Origin: an uncultured Christensenella sp.
GTDB lineage: Bacteria; Bacillota; Clostridia; Christensenellales; UBA1242
Length of the DNA stretch: 64,000 nucleotides
Direction of reading: 5' to 3'
NCBI GenBank assembly: GCA_910584295.1
Contig: CAJTYR010000008.1
Span: 3,551-67,550 of the forward strand
The notes below the pieces were generated by a model, which was not told where the DNA came from, ran no database searches, and saw nothing but the letters and a program-made list of their open reading frames with translations. Shown here piece by piece: positions 40,890 to 49,360 of this stretch. Position numbers and translations under genes: made by a program. How positions within the stretch are numbered: position 1 is the first letter of the stretch; each line of letters opens with the position of its first letter.

Positions 40890-43310
40890 ATGGAAAAGTA
40901 TGATTTTAGAAAAGTAGAACAGAAGTGGCAAGAAAAATGGGAAAATGATAAACCTTTTAAAGCAATCGATTTTCATCCTACAAAGCCTAAATTTTATGTT
41001 TTGTATGAATTCCCTAACATAAGTGGAAGTTTGCATATGGGGCATTTGAAAGGAACAATCCCTGCAGATACCCTTGCAAGATATAAGAGGCTGAAAGGCT
41101 TTAATGTTCTCTTCCCAATTGGGGGAGATTCTTTTGGTCTTCCAGCAGAAAATGCTGCAACAAAAACCGGAATCAATCCAAGAACCTTTGTTGAAAATGG
41201 AGCAAAGACAATTTTTGGTCAATTCAAGAAGTTGGGGCTTTCTTTTGATTGGGATAGAACATTTTGCACAAGTGATGAAAGTTTTTATAAGTGGACTCAA
41301 TGGATATTCTTACAACTTTTCAAAAACGGAAAAGCATATAAGAAGAAAGGTGTTGTAAACTTTTGTCCAAATTGCCAAACAGTACTTTCAAATGAAGATA
41401 GTCAAGGTGGAAAGTGCGACAGATGTGGTGGTGATGTAAGACAAGAGGAAAGATGGGTTTGGTTCTTGAAAATGAAAGAATATTCTGAAAAACTTCTTGA
41501 AAATGTTGATCGAATTCAGATGGCTGAAAATCTTAAAGAGGCACAAAGAAATTGGATTGGCAAAAGTGAAGGAATGCAAGTTTCTTTCGATATCTTTAAC
41601 GATAAAAATGAAAAAGTGGACAAGCTTGAAATTTTTACCACTTGTATTGAAACAATCTATGGCATCACCTTTGTTGTGCTTGCGCCTGAAAATGAGCTTG
41701 TAGACAAGCTTAAAGCTCACATCAAAAATTTTGATGAAGTTGTTGAATATCGTAATAAGACGGCTCTTCGAAGTGAGTTTGACAGAATGTCAGATCAAAA
41801 AGAAAAGACAGGATGTATTCTTGATGGTCTCTATATCATCAATCCAGTTAATGGCAATAAAGCGCCAGTTTATTTGGCGGATTTTGTCTTGGCAAACTAT
41901 GGCACAGGTGCTGTTATGGCTGTGCCATCTGGCGATCAAAGAGACTTTGATTTTGCAAAAAAATTTGGAATTCCTATTATCCCTGTTGTTGAAGGAGACG
42001 TCAGTGAGCGTGCCATTGAAAAGAAGGAATATCTTGCAAAAAACAGCAAGATGGTTAACTCTTGTGAATTTGATGGAATGCCGGTGAGAGAAGCAAAAAA
42101 GAAAATTGCAGAAAAAGTAATTGCAATGGGTGTTGGACAAAAACAAATCAATTATAAAATGCAAGATTGGTCTTTCAACAGACAAAGATTTTGGGGAGAA
42201 CCATTTCCAATTGTTTTCTGTGATCATTGTGGCACAGTTCCACTTGACGAAAAAGATTTGCCTCTTGTTTTGCCTCAGACAAATGACTATATGCCAAATG
42301 CAAAGGGGGATTCTCCTCTTTCAAAGATTGACTCTTGGGTGAATTGCAAATGCCCAAAATGCGGAAGACCAGCAAAAAGAGAAACGGACACAATGCCAAA
42401 CTGGGCAGGCTCAAGTTGGTATTGGCTTCGTTATGTTGATCCACACAATGATTGTGCTCTTGCAGATTTTGAAAAACTTAAATACTGGGGCAGTGTGGAT
42501 GTTTATACTGGTGGAACAGAACACATCACTCGTCATGTGCTTTATTCTTTCTTCTGGCAAAACTTCTTGTATGAGATTGGTGCTGTGCCAACAAGAGATC
42601 CGTTCATCAGAAAAATGGGAAGTGGGCTTATTTTGGATGATCAAGGCAAAAAGATGAGTAAAAGTTCAAAAAACGGTGTTTCGCCACTTGCTGTCATTGA
42701 ACAATATGGTGTTGATGTTGCAAGACTTCATGTGCATTTTTTAGGTGGCTATGAAGATAACACTCCTTGGACATTCGATGGAATCACTGGAATCACTGCT
42801 TTTCTTGATAAAGTTTGGGCTCTTCAAGACATGATAAAAGGTGATGGAGTTTCAAAAGAACATGTTTACGATCTTAACAGACTGATTAAAAAAGTTTCTG
42901 AAGATTATGAAGATTTGAAACTTAACACTGCAATTTCTGCTTTCATGATTTTTATAAAGAAAATAAGAGATGATGGATTTATCACAAAAGAAGAGCTTCG
43001 ACAATTTTTGATTTTGCTTAATCCGCTTGCACCACACATCACAAGTGAAGAATATGAAATTGTCTTTGGCAAAAACTTGATTGATGATAAATGGCCAGAA
43101 TATGATGAGAAATTTTTGGTGGAGGATGTTGTGAATTTGCCAATTCAAATTAATGGGAGGCTTTCAAAGGTTATTCAAGTTTCAAGAACTATTTCTCAAG
43201 AAGAACTTCTTTCAGAAATTGAAAAACAATATCCTGAACTTTACACAAAAGATAAGCAAATCAAAAAAGTTGTCTATGTTCCAAGCAGAATTGTCAATTT
43301 GATATTTTAG
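40890..43310 (+). CDS. leuS: Leucyl-tRNA synthetase
   Basis: Charges tRNA-Leu. 806 residues, class Ia. The HIGH signature appears as SGSLHMGHLKGTIPAD, KMSKS as KKMSKSSKNGVSP, and a zinc site as NFCPNCQTVLSN with KCDRCGG. The CP1 editing insertion lies between residues about 220 and 400 (FDRMSDQKEKTG, YLADFVLANYGTGAVMAVPSGDQRD with its editing Asp). C-terminal anticodon and leucine-specific domains follow. ATG 40890 is preceded by GGGAGA. Confidence 0.97.
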   Translation: MEKYDFRKVEQKWQEKWENDKPFKAIDFHPTKPKFYVLYEFPNISGSLHMGHLKGTIPADTLARYKRLKGFNVLFPIGGDSFGLPAENAATKTGINPRTFVENGAKTIFGQFKKLGLSFDWDRTFCTSDESFYKWTQWIFLQLFKNGKAYKKKGVVNFCPNCQTVLSNEDSQGGKCDRCGGDVRQEERWVWFLKMKEYSEKLLENVDRIQMAENLKEAQRNWIGKSEGMQVSFDIFNDKNEKVDKLEIFTTCIETIYGITFVVLAPENELVDKLKAHIKNFDEVVEYRNKTALRSEFDRMSDQKEKTGCILDGLYIINPVNGNKAPVYLADFVLANYGTGAVMAVPSGDQRDFDFAKKFGIPIIPVVEGDVSERAIEKKEYLAKNSKMVNSCEFDGMPVREAKKKIAEKVIAMGVGQKQINYKMQDWSFNRQRFWGEPFPIVFCDHCGTVPLDEKDLPLVLPQTNDYMPNAKGDSPLSKIDSWVNCKCPKCGRPAKRETDTMPNWAGSSWYWLRYVDPHNDCALADFEKLKYWGSVDVYTGGTEHITRHVLYSFFWQNFLYEIGAVPTRDPFIRKMGSGLILDDQGKKMSKSSKNGVSPLAVIEQYGVDVARLHVHFLGGYEDNTPWTFDGITGITAFLDKVWALQDMIKGDGVSKEHVYDLNRLIKKVSEDYEDLKLNTAISAFMIFIKKIRDDGFITKEELRQFLILLNPLAPHITSEEYEIVFGKNLIDDKWPEYDEKFLVEDVVNLPIQINGRLSKVIQVSRTISQEELLSEIEKQYPELYTKDKQIKKVVYVPSRIVNLIF

Positions 43311-43317
43311 TTAGGCA

Positions 43318-43350
43318 AGAAAAAAACACGATTAACATCGTGTTTTTTTT
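43318..43350. terminator. Bidirectional terminator between leuS and the acidic membrane protein gene
   Basis: AAAACACGAT-TAAC-ATCGTGTTTT with A and T runs, between convergent genes. Confidence 0.85.
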
Positions 43351-43353
43351 ATA

Positions 43354-44289
43354 TTAGTCCTCTTCAACAGGTTCAACTGTGTCGTCAGCTTGCTTTTCTT
43401 CTCTTGCATCCAAGATGTTTTTGCAAACGATGTCGATCATGTTCTTTGCAACTGCAACAGAGTTTTCGTTTTCGATTTCAATGATAACAGGTTTTTCTTT
43501 GATCTTTACTGCTTTTTCAGCCATTGAATAATTTTTGAGTTCGCTGCTTCCAGCCATAAATCTGCTGACAAGTTTGCCTCTGTTGAATTTGAATTCTACC
43601 AATCTCATTCTTCCCATCTTTACGATGACATGGCTTTTTGATTCTTTAACCATTGAGATCTCTTTTGTTTTTGCATATTCCAAAATTTCAAGATAATAAT
43701 TTATCATTTCATCTGGCAATTTGTTGAGTTGTTCTGCAAAAGTTTCTTTTGATTCTTGGGAGAATACAACTCCACCTTCAACTTCCTGTGCAGGCTCTTC
43801 TTCAGTTGTTTCTTCAACTTGTTCTTGTGGTTGTTCTTCAACTGGTTGTTCTTCAGCAACAACTTCTTCAACTGGAGTCTCTTCAACATCAGCTATGAGA
43901 AGTGGCATTGTCTCTTCAACTTCTTCAGTAGTTTCCTCTGTTGTCTCTTCAACAAGAGGTTGCTCTTCTTTTACTGGTCTGTTTGCCAAGTGTTTAAGGA
44001 TTGCTTTTGCAGTGAAGAAAACTGCAACAGTAAGCAAAAGGTAACCGATTGTTCCAATCAAAGCCCAGATAAGAGACCATTTGATTGTGAAATCTGAAAC
44101 AATGAAGATCAAGTATAACCAACAATACACTGCAACTGCAGGGAAAACGAATGCTGCGAGAATTGTGATGATTAAATTTTGTTTTTTGTGTCTTGCAAAG
44201 AAGATCGAAGTTGCAACTGCTGCAACCGTGAAAATGATTGCAATAATGAATGATGCGTATCCTTCAGCTGAAAGATTTGAAAAGTTCAT
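43354..44289 (-). CDS. Three-helix membrane protein with a Glu-rich linker and cytoplasmic domain
   Basis: 311 residues, family unknown. Three N-terminal membrane helices (about 10-30, 37-60, 72-95), then about 75 residues very rich in Glu, Pro and Thr (repeats of VEETTEE and EEQPVEEQP), then a soluble domain of about 120 residues (NYYLEILEYAKTKEISMVKESKSH to the end) resembling the small beta-alpha folds that bind partners. The acidic linker looks like a low-complexity spacer. The start is fixed by GGAGGT 7 bases before the ATG; a perfect TTGACA-17-TATAAT promoter lies upstream. Confidence 0.75.
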   Translation of the reverse strand: MNFSNLSAEGYASFIIAIIFTVAAVATSIFFARHKKQNLIITILAAFVFPAVAVYCWLYLIFIVSDFTIKWSLIWALIGTIGYLLLTVAVFFTAKAILKHLANRPVKEEQPLVEETTEETTEEVEETMPLLIADVEETPVEEVVAEEQPVEEQPQEQVEETTEEEPAQEVEGGVVFSQESKETFAEQLNKLPDEMINYYLEILEYAKTKEISMVKESKSHVIVKMGRMRLVEFKFNRGKLVSRFMAGSSELKNYSMAEKAVKIKEKPVIIEIENENSVAVAKNMIDIVCKNILDAREEKQADDTVEPVEED

Positions 44290-44315
44290 AAAAATACCTC
44301 CAGAATATATGCTTT

Positions 44316-44344
44316 ATTATATCATACTCAATATGCGTTGTCAA
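44316..44344 (-). promoter_or_regulatory. Consensus promoter of the acidic membrane protein gene
   Basis: Minus strand TTGACA, 17 bases, TATAAT: a full match. Confidence 0.85.
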
Positions 44345-44393
44345 TATTGGTTTTTAAAATTATTGTTAATTTTTGTGAAAAAGTGCAAAAAAA

Positions 44394-44422
44394 TTGCAAA
44401 AATTGATATTTATAGTTATAAT
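44394..44422 (+). promoter_or_regulatory. Promoter of an exported protein gene, predicts a 4-base leader
   Basis: TTGCAA, 17 bases, TATAAT, ten bases, ATG at 44433. Confidence 0.75.
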
Positions 44423-44432
44423 AATTATAGTT

Positions 44433-45341
44433 ATGAGCAAAAAATATAAATTTATCTTTTGTGGAATTGCTTTTGCTTTGGCAGCGATCATTGTTGGTCT
44501 TTGCTTTGTTTTTTTTGGCAACAAGACAATAAAAAGTTTGCCAGAAACACTTGAGGTTCAAAAAGTTGAAGGTGAATATTTTTTGGTGACTGAATTTAAT
44601 CCTGAATATCATTATCAATTTAAACTTGAGCAGTATATTGAGGAGGAATTTTTTACTGTAGGCGTTGTGAACAGTGATGTCAACACAATAAAGTTGGAAG
44701 ATCATAATTTAAATATTATTGCTGGTGGCAGTTATCGTTTTTCAGTCAGATATGTCAATGAAAATGGTGGAGGAAAAAGTAAATTTTTGACTTCAGAACC
44801 ATGGAGCCCTTCGTGGTCGCTTGATGGAGTTGATTATGCTGATGTGACTGTGATAGATGACACTCTTTCTTGGAAAATTGTCCCAGATGCGGAAGTTTAC
44901 AAAGTTGTTATCATAGATGAGCATTTGGAGAAGAAAGAAGTTGAAACCTCAGAGCTTTCTTATTCTCTTTCAGATCTTCGTGCTGGTCAATATACAATTT
45001 ATATTATTGCTCAAAATTCAGATAAATTTATCAATTCTTCAGAGGTGGGAGAAGGAAAGCAAGTTGTAATTGAAAGAAAAAACACTTTGACAAATGCACA
45101 TATGTCAGATGGGGATTTGTCTGTGTCGTCTTCTTATGATGTTTTGAAGTTTGAAATTTATTGCGATGGAACCCTTTTAGGCAGTCTTGATGCTGGAGAA
45201 AGGAAAAATGGAGTCTATGTTTTTGAAAAATGTGCAACGCTTTTTGATGGAGTTGATGTCCAAAGCAGTAATATTCAAATTAAGTCAAAAAAATGCGGGC
45301 ATGTGCTTGAAAGTGAGTTTCTCATTGTTTCATTTTCTTAA
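44433..45341 (+). CDS. Exported or membrane-anchored protein with fibronectin-like beta domains
   Basis: 302 residues. N-terminal membrane helix (residues 6-28) after a basic MSKKYK, then three segments that look like beta-sandwich domains of about 90 residues; the middle one has DTLSWKIVPDAEVYKVVIID and LRAGQYTIYIIAQNS, the strand pattern of fibronectin type III. Likely an extracytoplasmic binding protein; ligand unknown. There is no Shine-Dalgarno, and the promoter predicts a leader of only four bases. A hairpin terminator follows. Confidence 0.72.
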   Translation: MSKKYKFIFCGIAFALAAIIVGLCFVFFGNKTIKSLPETLEVQKVEGEYFLVTEFNPEYHYQFKLEQYIEEEFFTVGVVNSDVNTIKLEDHNLNIIAGGSYRFSVRYVNENGGGKSKFLTSEPWSPSWSLDGVDYADVTVIDDTLSWKIVPDAEVYKVVIIDEHLEKKEVETSELSYSLSDLRAGQYTIYIIAQNSDKFINSSEVGEGKQVVIERKNTLTNAHMSDGDLSVSSSYDVLKFEIYCDGTLLGSLDAGERKNGVYVFEKCATLFDGVDVQSSNIQIKSKKCGHVLESEFLIVSFS

Positions 45342-45357
45342 GAATGAAATATGAAAA

Positions 45358-45389
45358 GACTGGTGCAAAATGTGCCAGATTTTTTCTTT
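45358..45389 (+). terminator. Intrinsic terminator
   Basis: CTGGTGCA-AAA-TGTGCCAG, eight pairs with two wobbles, and a T-run. Confidence 0.7.
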
Positions 45390-45467
45390 TAATCTAATTT
45401 ATAATGCAAAAAGTTGTTTGTATATAATTTCATCTTTTTTGTTTATACTACAAAAAAAGGTGAGGAG

Positions 45468-46886
45468 ATGGAAGTAAAAAAAGAAATTCAAGCTATAGAA
45501 AAAAATTTACATGATTCCATTGATGTGGCAAGCAGAATTCTTGAAAAAGGCAATGAACAAATTGGCTTTATATATCTGAAAAGTATGACAGATAATGCCA
45601 TATTTGCTGATGCAATTTATGAGCCGATTTCAAGATTTGATGGAGATGCGACTTTTGACAATGTCAAAGAGCTTGTTCAAGCAAACGATGTCTCTGAAAT
45701 TGAAAAGACAGAGGTGTTGCAAAAAATTCTCAAGGGGGTTGTTGTTTTATTTTTCTCAAGTTCTGAAAAAATTTTGGCAATAGATATATTGCATTTTTTG
45801 ACAAGAACTCCGACAGAGCCTCCAACATCTCCCGTGATAATGGGACCAAGAGAAGGTTTTACTGAAGATTTGAAGACCAATGTGACTCTTCTGCGACGAC
45901 GCCTTGCAAGTGAGCAACTTGTGTTGGAAGAGGAAACTGTTGGAAGTTCTTCTCAAACAAAAGTTGTGGTTGCTTATCTTGACGGCATCGCTGATCCAAA
46001 AATTGTGAAAGATATCAAAAAAAGAATTTCAAAAATCAAGATTGATGGTGTTGTGGATTCTTATTATTTGTTGACCTTAATTTCGGATAGACCAGACTCA
46101 ATGTTTAAGCAAATTGGATGTTCGGAAAAGCCGGACATTGTTTCAGCAAAACTTCTTGAGGGAAGGGTTGCTCTTATTGTTGACAATTCACCAATTGTAC
46201 TTACTATTCCTTTTGTGTTTTTGGAAGATTTGCAAAACAGTAACGACTATTATACAAATTACATATACTCTTCTTTTTTAAGATTTATAAGATTGTTTGG
46301 TGTCTTTTTGGCAGTTTTTGGACCTGGTGTTTACATCGCTTTGCAACTTTTTCATTATAATGTTTTGCCGATCAACTATCTCATTACCATTGCGGACACC
46401 ACACAGCAAATCCCTTTCACCCCATTTATTGAAATTTTGTTTATTTCGCTATTGTTTCAAATCTTGTATGAAGTCAGTTTGAGGCTTCCAAGCTATTTGG
46501 GGCTTGCAACATCCATTGTGGGGGCGCTTATCTTGGGTGATACTGGTGTTAAAGCCGGTTTGATTTCTCCGCCAACAGTTATTGTTGTTGCCATTGCAAA
46601 AATTGCTCTCTACACTGTGCCTGAACAAAATGCTCAAATAAACATCTTGCAGTTTGTATTTCTTATTTTGGGGGCATCGCTTGGGTTGCTTGGAATTATA
46701 GGTGGTGCAATATATGTTCTTGCTTATGCAAACACGATTGAAAATTTTGGTGCACCTTATCTTGCTCCGTTTTCTCCATTTATTCTTTCAGACAACAAAG
46801 ATGGTCTTTTAAAAGTGCCGTTAAGTGACATGACAAATCGGCCAAAGTCGTTTAGCAATGAAAAGAAGGAGCGGACTGATGATTAG
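45468..46886 (+). CDS. gerA: Spore germination protein GerA family (GerAA-like)
   Basis: A subunit of the nutrient germinant receptor in the inner spore membrane. 472 residues: hydrophilic N-terminal domain (about 1-240, with LDGIADPKIVKDIKKRISKIKIDGV and FPSVKQ-like regions replaced), then about five membrane helices from RFIRLFGVFLAVFGPGVYIAL, a Pro-rich segment and LGLATSIVGALILGDTGVKAGLISPPTVIVVA typical of the family. The start at 45468 follows AAAAAAGGTGAGGAG. It overlaps gerB by 8 bases. Confidence 0.95.
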   Translation: MEVKKEIQAIEKNLHDSIDVASRILEKGNEQIGFIYLKSMTDNAIFADAIYEPISRFDGDATFDNVKELVQANDVSEIEKTEVLQKILKGVVVLFFSSSEKILAIDILHFLTRTPTEPPTSPVIMGPREGFTEDLKTNVTLLRRRLASEQLVLEEETVGSSSQTKVVVAYLDGIADPKIVKDIKKRISKIKIDGVVDSYYLLTLISDRPDSMFKQIGCSEKPDIVSAKLLEGRVALIVDNSPIVLTIPFVFLEDLQNSNDYYTNYIYSSFLRFIRLFGVFLAVFGPGVYIALQLFHYNVLPINYLITIADTTQQIPFTPFIEILFISLLFQILYEVSLRLPSYLGLATSIVGALILGDTGVKAGLISPPTVIVVAIAKIALYTVPEQNAQINILQFVFLILGASLGLLGIIGGAIYVLAYANTIENFGAPYLAPFSPFILSDNKDGLLKVPLSDMTNRPKSFSNEKKERTDD

Positions 46887-47967
46887 GGATAAGGCAATTG
46901 GAGCATGGCAGACTGGAATTTTGATTTTCTTTTTGCTTTTTGCAAACAAGATTCTCATTTTGCCATCTCTTCTTTTTAACAATGCAAAATTTGAGGGATT
47001 GATTACGCCAATTGTGCTTTTCATACTTGAACTTTTGCTTTTGGTTATTTTTTATAAATTGAAGAAAAAATTCCCACATGAACGATTTTTTGATGTTTTG
47101 AAAAATCATTTTGGAAAAATTGTCACTTGCATTGTGTTCTTTCTTGTTGGGATATATTTTTTGGGCAAAATGATTTTGCTTTATAATGTGACATATATTT
47201 TTTTCCGGAATCTCATATACAAAGAGTCAAACAACACGCTTTTTCTTATTTGTTTGCTTCCTGTTGTCAATCATTTGGCAATTTGTGGCGTCAGAACAAT
47301 TGGAAGAACTGCACAAATCTTTTTTCCTGCCGTTGTAACAATTTTGATTTTTGCTGTTGTGGTGGGGGTTTTTGGCATAAACAGTTCTGTGATTCTTGAG
47401 CAGTCAAACATTTCAAGCATTGCCTTGGCAACAATAAGACATGTTTCTGTTTTTGGAGATTTGATTGTTCTCTTTTTGTTTATGGACAAAATTGAGGTTA
47501 AGAAAGGAGAGTGGAAAATTTTGTTTTCATTTTTCTCGGCAGGTGCTCTTTCTGTGTTTGCAATCATTTTGGTGTTCTTTCTTTCTTACACTTACACTTC
47601 CTTTTTGCATCCTTTTGCTTTTTTTGAGATTTTGAGTTTTGTTAAGGAGTATGGTGGAATTGGTAGGCTTGACATTATTTCCATGATTTTTATCATTTTG
47701 CTGACTTATTTTCAACTTGCCATATATTTGAAATGTTTCTTTGTATGCTTTGACGGACTTTTTCCAAAACTTGACAGATTGTATTCAGTTCTTACTTTCA
47801 ATTTCCTTTTTGTTCTCCTTATTCAATATGCTGTCATTAATTTGAGTCGAATAATCATATATGCAGAGGAGTTTTTGCCGTATTTTTCAATTATTGCATT
47901 TATTATTGTTCCGGTGTGTTGTTTGGTCTCTCTTTTTGTAAGAAAACATGAGGAGAAGAGAGAATGA
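46879..47967 (+). CDS. gerB: Spore germination permease GerB family (GerAB-like)
   Basis: Integral membrane subunit of the germinant receptor, related to amino-acid permeases, which binds the germinant. 362 residues with about ten membrane helices. IGAWQTGILIFFLLFANKILILPSLL is the family opening. Start 46879 follows AAGGAG by 9 bases, inside the end of gerA. Its stop overlaps the gerC start (ATGA). The receptor operon order A-B-C is the usual one. Confidence 0.94.
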   Translation: MIRDKAIGAWQTGILIFFLLFANKILILPSLLFNNAKFEGLITPIVLFILELLLLVIFYKLKKKFPHERFFDVLKNHFGKIVTCIVFFLVGIYFLGKMILLYNVTYIFFRNLIYKESNNTLFLICLLPVVNHLAICGVRTIGRTAQIFFPAVVTILIFAVVVGVFGINSSVILEQSNISSIALATIRHVSVFGDLIVLFLFMDKIEVKKGEWKILFSFFSAGALSVFAIILVFFLSYTYTSFLHPFAFFEILSFVKEYGGIGRLDIISMIFIILLTYFQLAIYLKCFFVCFDGLFPKLDRLYSVLTFNFLFVLLIQYAVINLSRIIIYAEEFLPYFSIIAFIIVPVCCLVSLFVRKHEEKRE

Positions 47968-49226
47968 GAAAATTTATTATGAAACTGTGGAAAACACCAA
48001 TGGCAGTCATCTTCCTGGTAATAACCATTTTTTATGGTTTTTCTGCGCTTGGAAAACCAACTGAAATCAACAGATTTGCTGTTGTTACAGCGATTGGAAT
48101 TGATGAATTTGCAGATGGAGAAAATGAATTTGAATTGTCTTTTTTGACCTTTATTCCAATTGCGGAGCAAACCTTTACGGAAACTTACAAGGTAATTACT
48201 GCAAAAGGAAGAAGTTTTGTTGAAGCAATTGATTATGCTGGGCAATATTTGGGTAGAGAAATTGGACTTTCTCATCTTCGAACCGTTGTTTTAAATGAGG
48301 AATTATTTAAGCATGATGTCACAAAAATTTTGGATTATTTGACAAGAGAAAAAGAAGTTCCTTCCAGCACTAAACTTCTTGCGACAAACGCTTCAGCAAA
48401 AGATTTTTTGTCTGCAATGCAAAAACTTGATATGGAAAGTTCTCTTAAAGTCAGCGAAATGATTGATTTCAACAAAAGATATGTTACGGCAACAGATGCT
48501 TCACTTGAGCATTTCTTTAAAGGTTATTTTTCACCCACTAAAACAAGCATTATTCCGATTTTTGGTCTTGAGCAAAATGAAGATAAAGGGATTTCTGTTT
48601 CAAACACCGAATCCCAAGGTGGAAGCGGTGGTGCACAAGGTGGCTCCAATGGTGGACAAGCTGGTGAAGGTGAAAACATAACTTACAACATCGTAAATGG
48701 TGGAGATGCCCTTATTTTCAAAAATGGATTTTTGACAAAAGAGATATCTGCTGATGACATGAAAAATATCAACTATTTCAGAGGGAATTTTAGTACTGGA
48801 GCGCTCACAATTGAAGATTTTAAGGGTGAGCCATTCAAAAATGCCAATTTGACATTCAACATATATGACAAAAAGATTAAGAAAAAAGTTGTTTTTGAAA
48901 ATGGTATTCCGGTTTTTTACACGGATATAAAATTTACCGTTGTGCTTAATGGTGTTGAAGAGGACAATGGAATGTTTGATGAAAATGTTGATTTATATTT
49001 GATTACAAACAAAGCTGCCTCTGCAATTGAGAAAAAGGTCAAACAAAACATGGCGGATGGGCTTGCGGTTATGAGGGGAGAAAAGGCTGACCTTGCTGAT
49101 TTTTACACAAAAATGTATAACACTGACAAAAAGGCTTTCAAAAGGTTTCTCGACAGTTTGGATGATAAAGACGATTATCTTTCGCATGTGATGTTTAAAA
49201 CAAGAGTGAGAGTTTATTCTAGATAA
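47964..49226 (+). CDS. gerC: Ger(x)C family germination protein without a lipobox cysteine
   Basis: Third receptor subunit, normally a lipoprotein on the outer face of the inner spore membrane. 420 residues. RFAVVTAIGIDEFADGENEFELSFLTF is the GerC opening (family: VTAIGID), and the C-terminal region has the three-domain pattern with FYTKMYNTDKKAFKRF. In most GerAC proteins a Cys follows the signal peptide; here residues 1-40 hold a membrane helix but no Cys, so lipid anchoring is unlikely. A Gly/Ser/Gln-rich insert lies at about residues 215-235. Confidence 0.9.
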   Translation: MRKFIMKLWKTPMAVIFLVITIFYGFSALGKPTEINRFAVVTAIGIDEFADGENEFELSFLTFIPIAEQTFTETYKVITAKGRSFVEAIDYAGQYLGREIGLSHLRTVVLNEELFKHDVTKILDYLTREKEVPSSTKLLATNASAKDFLSAMQKLDMESSLKVSEMIDFNKRYVTATDASLEHFFKGYFSPTKTSIIPIFGLEQNEDKGISVSNTESQGGSGGAQGGSNGGQAGEGENITYNIVNGGDALIFKNGFLTKEISADDMKNINYFRGNFSTGALTIEDFKGEPFKNANLTFNIYDKKIKKKVVFENGIPVFYTDIKFTVVLNGVEEDNGMFDENVDLYLITNKAASAIEKKVKQNMADGLAVMRGEKADLADFYTKMYNTDKKAFKRFLDSLDDKDDYLSHVMFKTRVRVYSR

Positions 49227-49360
49227 ACTTTCCTCTTTTTTGAAGTCAAAATATGACATAATTTTTTCGTGAAATGGTTGTCTTTTGTTGTGTTATTTTT
49301 TTCTATATGATAAAATATCAAAGTATACTGTTGAATTAAAACAACTTTTAAGGAGATTTT

